Shown here: piece after piece, positions 18,437 through 27,343 of the stretch
Layout: the number at the start of each line of letters is the position of its first letter
Position numbering within the stretch: the first letter of the stretch is position 1
Origin: Acrocarpospora macrocephala
GTDB taxonomy: Bacteria > Actinomycetota > Actinomycetes > Streptosporangiales > Streptosporangiaceae
Assembly: GCF_009687865.1 (NCBI RefSeq)
Contig: NZ_BLAE01000029.1
Coordinates: forward strand, 62,001 to 126,000
Reading direction: 5' to 3'
DNA: 64,000 nucleotides
The notes under the pieces: generated by a model
What the model was told of the DNA's origin: nothing
Database searches by the model: none
The model's input: the letters and a program-made list of their open reading frames with translations, nothing else
Program-made: the position numbers and the translations under genes

Positions 18437-18450
18437 TGGAAGCGCTCCCA
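18437..18450. promoter_or_regulatory. CebR-type box between LacI and GH5
   Basis: TGGAAGCGCTCCCA differs by one base from the palindrome TGGGAGCGCTCCCA known as the CebR (cellobiose regulator) box in streptomycetes and Thermobifida. It sits 7 bp upstream of the GH5 -35 box, so GH5 may respond to cello-oligosaccharides as well. Confidence 0.6.
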
Positions 18451-18457
18451 CGAGCTG

Positions 18458-18487
18458 TTGACGTGTTACCTGCCTGGTATCTATTCT
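18458..18487 (+). promoter_or_regulatory. Putative promoter of GH5
   Basis: TTGACG (18458-18463), an 18-nt spacer, TATTCT (18482-18487). Confidence 0.5.
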
Positions 18488-18496
18488 GCGATTTGC

Positions 18497-18525
18497 GAAA
18501 TATTCGGTTGATATCCGAAACTTTC
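18497..18525. promoter_or_regulatory. Twin LacI-type operator of GH5
   Basis: The promoter-proximal degenerate palindrome CGAAATATTCG (core 18497-18505) and the gene-proximal exact GAAACTTTC (18517-18525) have centres exactly 20 bp apart. The second ends 19 bp before the start codon, next to the CAGGAG ribosome site. Confidence 0.7.
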
Positions 18526-18544
18526 AGAGAGCTCAGGAGCGTCG

Positions 18545-19924
18545 ATGCCCGACTTGCGCGTGACCGGATCCCACCTCACCGACTCAACTGGACGGCCGGT
18601 ACGACTTCGCGGCGTCGGCCTCGGTGGCTGGCTGAACATGGAGAACTTCATCACCGGCTACCCGGCCAACGAGACCGCGATGCGGCTGGCCGTCCGGGAC
18701 GTGCTGGGCGAGGAGCGCTATGAGATGTTCTTCGACCGGCTGCTGACCTCGTTCTTCGACGCGGCCGACGCGGACCTGCTCCGCGACATGGGCACCAACT
18801 GCGTGCGCATCCCGGTGAACTACCACCACTTCGAGTCCGACGACCAGCCGTTCGAGATCATCGAACAGGGCTTCCGGCAGCTGGACCGGGTCGTCGGCCT
18901 GCTCGGCGCGCGTGAAATTTACAGCGTGATCGACCTGCACGCGCTGCCCGGATCGCAGAACCAGCACTGGCACAGCGACAACCCCACGCACGTGGCCTCC
19001 TTCTGGCAGCACCGGAACTTCCAGGACCGGGCCGTGCACCTGTGGGAGGCCATCGCCGACCGGTACAAGGACAACCCGTGGGTGGCCGGCTACAACCCGA
19101 TCAACGAGCCCGGCGACGTGCGCGGCCAGGTGATCGGACCGCTCTACGACCGGCTGGTCAAGGCGATCCGCGCGATCGACCCCGGGCACGTGCTGTTCCT
19201 GGACGGCAACACCTACTCCACCGACTTCTCGATCTTCCGTGAGGTGTACGAGAACACGGTCTTCGTCTGCCACGACTACGCGCTGGCCGGCTTCGCGCAC
19301 GGCGGGCCCTACCCCGGCTACACGCGCGGCGAGTGGGTAGACCGCGACCAGCTCGAACAGGCCTTCGAGAAGCGTACCGCGTTCCAGCGGGAGACCGGGA
19401 CGCCGATCTGGGTGGGCGAGTTCGGGCCCGTCTACACCGGGAACGCGGAGACCGACGCCCAGCGGTACCAGATCCTCAGGGACCAGCTGGAGATCTACAA
19501 CGCGCATGCGGCCGGGTGGTCGATCTGGACGTACAAGGACGTCGGGCTGCAGGGGCTGGCCGGGGCGGCGGGGCCGTACATGGAGAGGTTCGGGGACTTC
19601 ATCGCCAAGAAGCAGCGGCTCGGGGCGGACCGCTGGGGGTCGACCATGGAGGAGTCGGCCAGCGATCTCGCGCCGCTGCACCGGCTGATGGACACCGAAT
19701 TCCCGTCCTGGAACCCCTACCCGTGGGGCGCGCGCTACCAGATCGACGACCTGGTGCGGCACATCCTCATCGCGCAGGCGCTCGTGCCCGAATACGCCGA
19801 GCTGCTGCGCGGCTGCTCCGACGAGGAGCTGGTCGCTCTCGCCGACTCCTTCGCGCTGGCCAACTGCGTCCGCCGCCAGCCGCTCATCGACCTGCTCACC
19901 GACGACATCACGCGAAACCCGTAA
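18545..19924 (+). CDS. Cytosolic GH5 family glycoside hydrolase
   Basis: A 459-residue protein without signal peptide, so it acts inside the cell. The GH5 barrel begins RPVRLRGVGLGGWLNMENF. Other marks are NCVRIPVNYHHF, DLHALPGSQN, the acid/base Glu in YNPINEPGD (about 187) and the nucleophile Glu in WVGEFGPVY (about 293). The fold resembles exo-beta-glucanase-like GH5 members. Substrate (cello-, laminari- or manno-oligosaccharide) is not readable here. A CAGGAG ribosome site precedes ATG 18545. The LacI operators and the CebR-type box upstream suggest induction by imported oligosaccharides. Confidence 0.87.
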   Translation: MPDLRVTGSHLTDSTGRPVRLRGVGLGGWLNMENFITGYPANETAMRLAVRDVLGEERYEMFFDRLLTSFFDAADADLLRDMGTNCVRIPVNYHHFESDDQPFEIIEQGFRQLDRVVGLLGAREIYSVIDLHALPGSQNQHWHSDNPTHVASFWQHRNFQDRAVHLWEAIADRYKDNPWVAGYNPINEPGDVRGQVIGPLYDRLVKAIRAIDPGHVLFLDGNTYSTDFSIFREVYENTVFVCHDYALAGFAHGGPYPGYTRGEWVDRDQLEQAFEKRTAFQRETGTPIWVGEFGPVYTGNAETDAQRYQILRDQLEIYNAHAAGWSIWTYKDVGLQGLAGAAGPYMERFGDFIAKKQRLGADRWGSTMEESASDLAPLHRLMDTEFPSWNPYPWGARYQIDDLVRHILIAQALVPEYAELLRGCSDEELVALADSFALANCVRRQPLIDLLTDDITRNP

Positions 19925-19951
19925 CACTCCCACCTGACCAGGAGCCCCCTC

Positions 19952-22891
19952 ATGCGCACGGCCCGATACTGGGTGATCCCTGCCTTCCTAGGACTGTTAG
20001 CCGGGCTGCTCGCGCCCCCGGCGCTGGCCGATCCCGTCACCATCGCCAGCTACGACTACGAGACCAGTGCCGGGGGGTGGGCGCCACGGGGTGCGGGGGT
20101 CTCCGTCGCCACCACCACGGCCGCCGCGCACGGCGGGGCGCAGTCCCTGTCGGTCACCGGCAGGTCCGCGAACTGGCACGGCACGTCCATCACGCCGCCG
20201 TTCGAGAAGGGCATCACCTACAACGTCACCGCGTGGGCGCGGGCGCTACCGGGCCAGCCGTCCTCGACGGTCGCGCTCACCATGGAGCGCACGCCGTCCG
20301 GCGGCAGCACCACCTACGAGCGCATCGGGGCGGCCACCGTCACCGACGCGGCCTGGGTCGAGATCTCGGGGGCGTACTCGTTCTCGGTGGACTCGACGCT
20401 GAACCTGTATTTCGAGAGTTCGGGCGACACCGTCGCGTTCTACCTGGACGACGTGGTCTTCAGCTCCGACTCCGACCCCACCCAGTCCGGCCTGTCCACC
20501 GACTTCGAGACCGGCGCCGCGCAGGGCTGGGCGCCGCGCGGGTCGTCCACCCTGGCGGCGTCCACCTCGGCCGCCCACGCCGGTTCGTACGGCCTGGCCG
20601 TCACCAACCGCTCCGCCTCCTGGGACGGCCCGGCCCGCAACATCCTCGGCAAGATGGCCAAGGGCTCCAAATACGCCCTCGAGGTGTGGGTGCGCTCGGC
20701 CACCGCGCAGAACCTCGGGCTGTCCATCGAGCGGCGGCTGAGCGGCACGCCCAGCTACGAGCGCGTCGTGGCGCCCACCGCGCTCGCGGCCGGGGTGTGG
20801 ACCAAGCTGGCGGGGACGTACACGCTGGCTTACGACCACGACTTCCTCAGCGTGTACGTCGAGTCCGACACCGGCACGCTGCCGTTCGACATCGACGACT
20901 TCTCGCTCACCTATATCGCGCCCAAGCCGATCCAGACCGACATCCCCTCCCTGAAGGACACCGTGCCGTTCACCCTCGGCGCGGCCTTCTACCGGGGCGC
21001 GACCCTGGGCGAGCACGCCAAGCTCATCAACAAGCACTACGAGAGCGTCACCCCGGGCAACGCGCTCAAGTGGGACGCCACCGAGCCGACCGAGGGCGTG
21101 TTCACCTTCGCCGAGGGCGACGCGCTGGTGGACTTCGCCACCGACAACGACCTGCAGTTCCGCGGGCACACGCTGGTCTGGCACAGCCAGACGCCCGACT
21201 GGGTGTTCGCCGGGGCCACCAAGGAGATCCTGCTCCAGCGGATCGAGAACCACATCCGCGCCGTGATGGGCCGCTACAAGGGCCGGATCGGCACCTGGGA
21301 CGTGGTCAACGAGGTCATCGACGAGAACCAGCCCGACGGGCTGCGCCGCTCGCCGTGGTTCAATATCGCCGGGCTGGACTACATCAGGACCGCCTTCCGG
21401 GTGGCCCGCGAAGTGGACCCGGACGCGACGCTCGTCTTCAACGACTACAACACCGAGTTCCCGCGCAAGCGCGAGGCCATGTTCAAGGTGGTCAAGCAGC
21501 TGCGGCAGGAGGGTGTGCCGATCGACGCGGTCGGGCACCAGCTGCACGTCAACATCGAGCAGGCGCCGGCCTCGTGGATCGAGTCGAGCATCGAACGGTT
21601 CGCCCAGCTCGGGGTCGAGCAGCAGGTCACCGAGCTGGATGTGAGCGTGTACACCGACTTCGTCAGCAGCTACGCGACCGTTCCGGCGGCGGTGCTGGCG
21701 GAGCAGGGGCACCGGTACAAGGAGATCTTCGATGTGTTCCGGCGGCAGGCGTCGAAGCTGACCTCGGTGACCATCTGGGGTGTGGCCGACGACGCGACCT
21801 GGCTGTCGTCGTTCCCGATCACGCGGCTCAATCCGCCGCTGCCGTTCGACGACGAGTTGCAGGCCAAGCCCGCGTTCTGGGGGATCGCCGATCCTTCGCA
21901 GCTGCCGCCGCTGAGCCGGCAGTTGAACGCGCCGGCCGGGAGCGTGGAGGTGGACGGGAAGCGGGATGTCGTGTGGGATTACCTGCCTGACGCGCCGATC
22001 GCCCGGGTTGGGAACCTGTCGGCCGGGTTCCAGGTGCGGAGCGCTTCCGGTGGGCTTTACGTGCTCGGTGAGGTGGTCGACGCGACCAACAACAAGACCG
22101 ACACGGTGACGTTCACGGTGGGGGGCACGGCGTACAGGATCCAGCGGGGTGGCACGCACGCGCAGGGGTTCAAGGCGCACGCCAAGAAGACCGACGACGG
22201 TTACCGGGTGGAGGCCAAACTTCCCTCTGGTACGGCGACCGAAGTCAAGGTGGTCGTCGACGACGCCACCGGTCCGGAAATTTCGTGGAATGGCACCATA
22301 AGTCTGCTGCCTGCGATCAAGACGACCTCGGCGCCCAAGGGCACGCCGGTGGTCGACGGGACCGTGGACTCGGTGTGGAGCAAGGCCAAGGAGGTCACCA
22401 CCGGGACTTGGGTGCAGGGCACCTCCGGGGCGACCGCCAAGGTCAAGGCGCTGTGGCACAACGGCACGCTGTACGTGCTGGCGCGGGTCACCGATCCGGT
22501 GCTCAGCGAGGAGTCGCCCAACGCGTACGAGGAGGACTCGGTCGAGATCTTCGTGGACCCGGAGAACAACAAGACCAAGGGCTACGACGATGACGACGGG
22601 CAGTACCGGATCAGCTTCACGGGCCACCAGAGCATCGGCGGCACCTTCGACGCCTTCGGCATCCGCGACAACCTGACCAGCGCGGTCTCGCTCACCCCGA
22701 CCGGCTACATCGTCGAGGCGGCCATCAAGCTCCCGACGGTCACCCTGGCCAAGGACGCCCTCCTCGGCTTCGACCTCCAGGTCAACGACGCCACCGGCCC
22801 GACCCGGACCGCCGCCGTGACCTGGAACGACCCGACCGGCCAGAGCTACCTCAACACATCCCGCTGGGGCGTCCTACAACTCGCAAAGTAA
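19952..22891 (+). CDS. Secreted modular GH10 xylanase (CBM22-CBM22-GH10-CBM9-CBM9)
   Basis: The protein has 979 residues with a signal peptide (about 1-27, ending ALA). Two CBM22-like modules (about 30-170 and 178-318) share the YDYET/TDFETG...GWAPRG opening. GH10 spans about 328-640, with HTLVWHSQTPDW, the acid/base Glu in WDVVNEVID (about 451) and the nucleophile Glu in VTELDVSV (about 559). Two C-terminal CBM9-like modules follow (about 655-790 and 795-979), recognisable by VDGTVDSVW and EDSVEIFVDP. There is no anchor. It should attack xylan at the polymer level. It starts 27 bp after GH5 and is probably co-transcribed with it. Confidence 0.92.
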   Translation: MRTARYWVIPAFLGLLAGLLAPPALADPVTIASYDYETSAGGWAPRGAGVSVATTTAAAHGGAQSLSVTGRSANWHGTSITPPFEKGITYNVTAWARALPGQPSSTVALTMERTPSGGSTTYERIGAATVTDAAWVEISGAYSFSVDSTLNLYFESSGDTVAFYLDDVVFSSDSDPTQSGLSTDFETGAAQGWAPRGSSTLAASTSAAHAGSYGLAVTNRSASWDGPARNILGKMAKGSKYALEVWVRSATAQNLGLSIERRLSGTPSYERVVAPTALAAGVWTKLAGTYTLAYDHDFLSVYVESDTGTLPFDIDDFSLTYIAPKPIQTDIPSLKDTVPFTLGAAFYRGATLGEHAKLINKHYESVTPGNALKWDATEPTEGVFTFAEGDALVDFATDNDLQFRGHTLVWHSQTPDWVFAGATKEILLQRIENHIRAVMGRYKGRIGTWDVVNEVIDENQPDGLRRSPWFNIAGLDYIRTAFRVAREVDPDATLVFNDYNTEFPRKREAMFKVVKQLRQEGVPIDAVGHQLHVNIEQAPASWIESSIERFAQLGVEQQVTELDVSVYTDFVSSYATVPAAVLAEQGHRYKEIFDVFRRQASKLTSVTIWGVADDATWLSSFPITRLNPPLPFDDELQAKPAFWGIADPSQLPPLSRQLNAPAGSVEVDGKRDVVWDYLPDAPIARVGNLSAGFQVRSASGGLYVLGEVVDATNNKTDTVTFTVGGTAYRIQRGGTHAQGFKAHAKKTDDGYRVEAKLPSGTATEVKVVVDDATGPEISWNGTISLLPAIKTTSAPKGTPVVDGTVDSVWSKAKEVTTGTWVQGTSGATAKVKALWHNGTLYVLARVTDPVLSEESPNAYEEDSVEIFVDPENNKTKGYDDDDGQYRISFTGHQSIGGTFDAFGIRDNLTSAVSLTPTGYIVEAAIKLPTVTLAKDALLGFDLQVNDATGPTRTAAVTWNDPTGQSYLNTSRWGVLQLAK

Positions 22892-22910
22892 ACATGTTCA
22901 AATAAGAGCA

Positions 22911-22953
22911 GTTGCCGGGCCCCACCCTTCCGCAGCGTGCGGGGCCCGGCAGC
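22911..22953. terminator. Strong hairpin between GH10 and GH43
   Basis: TGCCGGGCCCC (22913-22923) pairs perfectly with GGGGCCCGGCA (22941-22951) around a 17-nt loop; the stem extends by a G-T and a G-C pair. It lies 20 bp after the GH10 stop and 18 bp before GH43, so it may end transcription or attenuate GH43. Confidence 0.7.
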
Positions 22954-22970
22954 TGTGTTCGGGGAGACTC

Positions 22971-24521
22971 ATGTTCACGAACCCTGTTATTCCGGGATTC
23001 CATCCGGACCCTTCGGTGTGCCGGGTCGGCGCGGACTACTACCTCGTCACCTCATCGTTCGAGTGGTTTCCCGGGGTGCCGATCTTCCACAGCCGGGATC
23101 TGGTGCACTGGCGTCAGCTCGGGCACGTGCTCGACCGCCCGTCGCAACTGGCTCTGGACGGGGTACGCCCTTCGGGCGGCATCTTCGCCCCGACCATCCG
23201 CCACCACGACGGCGTCTTCTACATGATCACCACGCTGATGGACGAACCGGGCAACTTCCTGGTCACCGCCACCGACCCGGCCGGGCCGTGGAGCGACCCG
23301 ATCTGGTTCCCCGAGACGCGCGGCTTCGACCCGTCGCTGCTCTTCGACGACGACGGGCGCGCGTGGATGTGCGGAGCCCGCGAGAAGGCCGCCAAACAAT
23401 ACGACGGCGACACCGAGATCTGGCTCCGCGAGCTCGACCTGACCACCATGAAGCTCGTCGGCGAGGAACACGTCATCTGGGAGCCCGTACAACGCGGCGG
23501 CATCTGGGCCGAAGGCCCGCACATCTACCTGGTCAACGGCCGCTACTACCTGCTGACCTCCGAGGGCGGCACCGCCGAAGGCCACGCCATCATGGTCGCC
23601 CGCGCCGACCAGATCACCGGCCCTTACGAGCCCAACCCCCGCAACCCCATCCTCACCCACCGCCACCTCGGCCTCCGCCACCCGATCACCAGCACCGGCC
23701 ACCCCGACCTGGTGCAAACCCAGGACGGCGACTGGTGGTCCGTCCTCCTGGCCACCCGCCCCTACGGCGGCCCCGCCTCCGGCCCGCTCACCATGGCCGC
23801 CGTACGCGCCGACAGCGGCTACAACCTGGGCCGAGAAACCTTCCTCACCAGCGTCCACTGGGAAGACGACTGGCCGGTCTACGACCTCGTCCAGCCCGAA
23901 ATGCCCGCCCCCGCCCTCCCCGTCCACCACTGGCCCGCCGTCCCCGCCTGCGACCACTTCGACGGGCCACGGCTGTCTCCGGCTTGGAACCATCTGCGCA
24001 CCCCACGAGAGCCGTACTGGAGCCTCGCGGACAGCCGTCTCACGTTGAGCCTGCGCCCCCAGACGCTGACAGAATGGGGCAATCCCAGCCTCATCGCCCG
24101 GCGCCAGCAGCACATGGACTTCGCCGCCCACACCGTCCTGGAGTTCCAGCCACAGGGCGCGGAGAGCGCCGGTCTCGCGCTGATCCAGAACGACGAATAC
24201 CAGATCAGGTTCGCGCGCTCCGCACACGGCCTAACGCTGATCCGGCGCGCGTCCGGGGTCGACACCGTCGTCGCCACCACCGAGTCACACGCGGGCAGGA
24301 CCTGGCTCGGCGTCGAGGCCCACGGCCAGGACTACCGTTTCAGGTACGCCGAGGCACCCGGCGAATGGCGGGACCTGGGCGGCCCGGTGGACGGCCGCCT
24401 CCTCAGCTCCACCACCTCCGGCGGCTTCACCGGCACCATGATCGCCCTGTACGCCACCTCCAACGGCACCCCCACCACCAACACCGCCTCCTTCGACTGG
24501 TTCGAATACCAACCCATCTGA
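22971..24521 (+). CDS. GH43 family beta-xylosidase/arabinofuranosidase
   Basis: A 516-residue protein without signal peptide. The five-bladed GH43 domain starts NPVIPGFHPDPSVCRVG, with the catalytic base Asp. A second Asp lies in GFDPSLLFDDDGRAWM, and the acid Glu in WAEGPHIYLV. A C-terminal concanavalin-like domain (about 325-515) is typical of two-domain beta-xylosidases. It would cleave imported xylo-oligosaccharides to xylose, and perhaps arabinose side groups. GGGGAG precedes the ATG. A strong hairpin separates it from GH10, so expression may be partly independent. Confidence 0.9.
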   Translation: MFTNPVIPGFHPDPSVCRVGADYYLVTSSFEWFPGVPIFHSRDLVHWRQLGHVLDRPSQLALDGVRPSGGIFAPTIRHHDGVFYMITTLMDEPGNFLVTATDPAGPWSDPIWFPETRGFDPSLLFDDDGRAWMCGAREKAAKQYDGDTEIWLRELDLTTMKLVGEEHVIWEPVQRGGIWAEGPHIYLVNGRYYLLTSEGGTAEGHAIMVARADQITGPYEPNPRNPILTHRHLGLRHPITSTGHPDLVQTQDGDWWSVLLATRPYGGPASGPLTMAAVRADSGYNLGRETFLTSVHWEDDWPVYDLVQPEMPAPALPVHHWPAVPACDHFDGPRLSPAWNHLRTPREPYWSLADSRLTLSLRPQTLTEWGNPSLIARRQQHMDFAAHTVLEFQPQGAESAGLALIQNDEYQIRFARSAHGLTLIRRASGVDTVVATTESHAGRTWLGVEAHGQDYRFRYAEAPGEWRDLGGPVDGRLLSSTTSGGFTGTMIALYATSNGTPTTNTASFDWFEYQPI

Positions 24522-25119
24522 GACCCACGTCCCGAGCGGCTGCCTTCCGCGCCGTTATCCGGCGCCGTTCACGACCGCACCCCATCCCGCCGCACCGGCG
24601 CCAAGAGAGGCCGGGCCGGGCATCCGAGGCTTGAAATCCCTGTGCTTTCTGCTGGGGATTCGAGGCCTGGGCTGTTTGTGGTGCTCGGAGATGCTTGCCT
24701 GATGTCCTCATGCTCCAGGCCTGGGCAGTCGGAGAGGATCTCCTCGAAGCTCCATCCGCCTGCCGGACGAGAGTGCTGGGCGCGTCGGCGCGGAGGTTTG
24801 GAACTCCCATTCCTGAGAGTTCCCGTCCCGGTGCGGCGGTCCCTTTTGGCGCCGGTGCGGTGAGAAGTGTCGCGGTGTTGAACGGCGCCGGATAACGGCG
24901 AGGAATCTGGAGCCTTGTACGTGCTCGGTGGCGATGGGGAGGGTCAATCCAGTAGGTGTGTCGGCGCGGAGGTTTGGAACTCCCATTCCTGAGAGTTCCC
25001 GCCCCGGTGCGGCGGTCCCTTTTGGCGCCGGTGCGGTGAGAAGTGTCGCGGTGGTGAACGGCGCCGGATAACGGCGAGGAGCCTGGAGCCTCGTACGTGC
25101 TTGGTGGCGTTGGGGAGGG
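24522..25119. other. Gene-free stretch filled with repeats
   Basis: No credible gene. It holds a 54-bp inverted partial copy (24550-24603) of the element repeated at 24785-25136. An imperfect stem (about 24622-24666, GAAATCCC against GGGGATTC) may terminate GH43. The rest is the 176-bp tandem repeat listed separately. Confidence 0.7.
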
Positions 25120-25136
25120 TCAATCCAGTAGGTGTG
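24785..25136. repeat. 176-bp tandem direct repeat, two copies
   Basis: Copy 1 is 24785-24960 and copy 2 is 24961-25136, nearly identical (scattered single-base differences). Each contains a GGAACTC...GAGTTCC hairpin, a GGCGCCGG-rich stretch and, at its end, the last codons and stop of the S9 peptidase gene (minus strand). The gene's 3' end was thus copied together with its downstream region, giving two consecutive terminator-like modules. A third, inverted partial copy lies at 24550-24603. Confidence 0.85.
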
Positions 25137-27246
25137 TCTGGAACCAGGCGATCATTCGTTCGGTGCGGTCGATTCGGCGGTCCAGGCGGGCGGTGTGGGT
25201 GAGGGAGTGGTCGGAGTCGGGGTAGAGGATGTATTCGACTTTGCGGCCGAGGCGGCGGAGGGCGACGAACATCTGCTCGGCGTCTGAGGGTGGGCAGCGG
25301 TGGTCCTGTTCGCCTTGGAGGAGCAGGAGTGGGGTGGTGATGGTCGCGACGTGGCGGAGTGGGGAGATCTTCCAGAGGTGGTCGATGCCTTCTGGGGTCC
25401 AGACGTCGCCGAGGGCTGAGTCCACGTCGTAGATCGCTCCTAGGTCGCAGGCGGCGAAGCTGGAGATCTGGTTGGTGACGCCGTTCTGGCTGACCGCCGC
25501 CCGGAAGCGGTCGGACGTGCCGATTAGCCAGTTGGTGAGGAAGCCGCCGTAGGAGTTGCCGTAGCAGCCGATTCGGGTGGGGTCGGCGAGGCCGAGGGTG
25601 ATGAGGGCGTCCAGGACGGTGTGGCAGTCTTCGGCGTCAGGGTCGCCCCAGTTGGGGCCTAGGGCGGCGCCGAAGGCGTACCCGCGGTGGAAGGAGCCGC
25701 GGATGTTGGGGCGGACGACCAGGAAACCGGCGGCGGCGAGGAGTAGGGCGTCGGTGTCGGGTTCGACCGGCCAGGCCCAGGCGGGGCCGCCGTGGAGTTG
25801 CAGGATCACGGGGAGGGGTTCGTCCGAGGGGGGTCCGACCAGGAAGACCTGGATGCCGTCGATTTCGAGTTCCCGTTGGATGGGGCGTTCGAAGCTGGAC
25901 AGCCAGGCCACGCCCGAGCGGAACAGGAGTTCTGGGTCGCCTTCCGGGGTGAGCCGGTAGAGATCGGGGCGGGCCGCGCCGCCGAAGGTCGCGATCGCGC
26001 ACACCACGCCGCCGGCGGCGGCCAGCGCGTGGACGACCGGGTCGAGTCGCACGGGGGTTAGATCGACGATCCCGGTGTCCGTCACCCGCTGGGCGATCTC
26101 CCGGCCGTTGTCGCAGGTGACCGTGAGGCGTTCGTCCGTGGTCGGAGCCTGGCCGGAGAACCGGTCGAGGTGGCCGGTCAGGGAGATGGGGGATCTATCC
26201 GGAACGGTGTGCCACAGCTGCTCGTTCTCGAAGTCGGTCGGGCGGCGTGACGGGGCCGCGACGCAGATGACGGTTCCGTCCGGGTCGTAGGAGAAGCGCG
26301 TCACCGGACCCGCGACCCAACTGGCCAGAGTGATCGGCCCTCCGGCCAGCGGAACTTCGTAGACCTGCGGATTCGGGTCGAGATCCGCGTCGGGCCGGGG
26401 ATCGGCGATGAAGCCCACCTTCGTCCCGCAGGGCGCGACCCGCGGACTCGACGCCCACCACTCACCCGAGGTCAGGCGGACCGTCCTGCCGTCAGGCCCG
26501 ATCAGATGCAGGTGGGTGGGATGCAGCCGTAATCCGTGGCCGTCCTCGCGCCAATCCAGCCGACGAATCACCCGCGCGGTCGATTTCCCCGACATGACCG
26601 GAGAGTCCTCGTCGGGAGCGACGACGACGAAGGACGCCCCAAACCAGGCGTAGTCCGTGACGCCCTTCGGAAATGACGTGACCTTGGTCGCCGGACCTCC
26701 AGACGAGGGCCGGGTGTGCAACTGGTCCTTGAACAGATACGCCAAGGTGCGTCCATCAGGAGAGAAACGCGGAGTCGACGCCTCCAGCGCGATCACGGTC
26801 GCAGCGACACCTGAAGCGATCGGTGCCTTCGAGGGGATGCTCGGCGGCCTCTCGCCCGAAGCGATGGATGTCGCGGCGACGACCGGCCGCCCTCCGCCGG
26901 AAGCGATCGGTGCCTTCGCGGCGATGCTCGGCGGCCCTTCGTCTGAAGCGATGGATGTCTTCGCAGCGACGGTTGGCCGCCTTTCGCCGGAAGCGATCGG
27001 TGCTTTCGCGGCGACGACCGGAGGCCCGCCATCCGAATCGATCGATTTCTCGGTGGCGACCGGCAATCCCTGAGCCGTCTCCGAAGCGGCGAGCTGGGAT
27101 CCCGCGCTCGGGATTGGGACGGTCAGCAGGCGGTGGTGTTCCTTGCCGCGAACCACGCGGCGTTCGATGACGGCTGCGAGCGCCCCGTTCGGAGCGACGT
27201 CCAGCTCTGTCAGCAGCCGGTCGGCTGCCAGGTCCTGCGGGCGCAT
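25120..27246 (-). CDS. S9 family prolyl-oligopeptidase-like peptidase with N-terminal repeat insertion
   Basis: I place the start at ATG 27246 (MRPQDLAADRLL), giving 708 residues; upstream extension is possible but lacks family similarity. The N-terminal part is a WD40-like beta-propeller. The C-terminal alpha/beta hydrolase carries the nucleophile Ser in CYGNSYGGFLTNW (about 565), Asp near LLLQGEQDHRCP and His in DSDHSLTH. There is no signal peptide, so it is probably a cytosolic oligopeptidase. Residues about 59-144 are an in-frame series of 15-residue repeats (AAKAPIASGERRPTV type) inserted where a propeller strand region is expected. It is divergent from the amidohydrolase operon. Confidence 0.87.
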   Translation of the reverse strand: MRPQDLAADRLLTELDVAPNGALAAVIERRVVRGKEHHRLLTVPIPSAGSQLAASETAQGLPVATEKSIDSDGGPPVVAAKAPIASGERRPTVAAKTSIASDEGPPSIAAKAPIASGGGRPVVAATSIASGERPPSIPSKAPIASGVAATVIALEASTPRFSPDGRTLAYLFKDQLHTRPSSGGPATKVTSFPKGVTDYAWFGASFVVVAPDEDSPVMSGKSTARVIRRLDWREDGHGLRLHPTHLHLIGPDGRTVRLTSGEWWASSPRVAPCGTKVGFIADPRPDADLDPNPQVYEVPLAGGPITLASWVAGPVTRFSYDPDGTVICVAAPSRRPTDFENEQLWHTVPDRSPISLTGHLDRFSGQAPTTDERLTVTCDNGREIAQRVTDTGIVDLTPVRLDPVVHALAAAGGVVCAIATFGGAARPDLYRLTPEGDPELLFRSGVAWLSSFERPIQRELEIDGIQVFLVGPPSDEPLPVILQLHGGPAWAWPVEPDTDALLLAAAGFLVVRPNIRGSFHRGYAFGAALGPNWGDPDAEDCHTVLDALITLGLADPTRIGCYGNSYGGFLTNWLIGTSDRFRAAVSQNGVTNQISSFAACDLGAIYDVDSALGDVWTPEGIDHLWKISPLRHVATITTPLLLLQGEQDHRCPPSDAEQMFVALRRLGRKVEYILYPDSDHSLTHTARLDRRIDRTERMIAWFQTHLLD
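26813..27070 (-). repeat. Six 45-bp in-frame repeats inside the S9 peptidase gene
   Basis: Units begin with GAAGCGAT (or GAATCGAT) on the + strand at 26813, 26858, 26900, 26945, 26990 and 27035, all 45 bp except one of 42. Each encodes a 15-residue block of the form AAK-(A/T)(P/S)IAS-xxxxP. Confidence 0.88.
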
Positions 27247-27343
27247 CCGCGTACCCCCTTGCTCAGGGATGGAGCGTAGTGAATGACTATTGCCAAGGTA
27301 AAGAGTGCTGTGTTTGAGTGGCGAATCAGGAAAGGGGGGTTCG

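Noticed and set aside
24642-24986. Several short open frames in the 24.5-25.1 kb repeat region
   Set aside because: They are produced by the duplicated intergenic element, have no ribosome sites or family features, and differ between strands without conservation.
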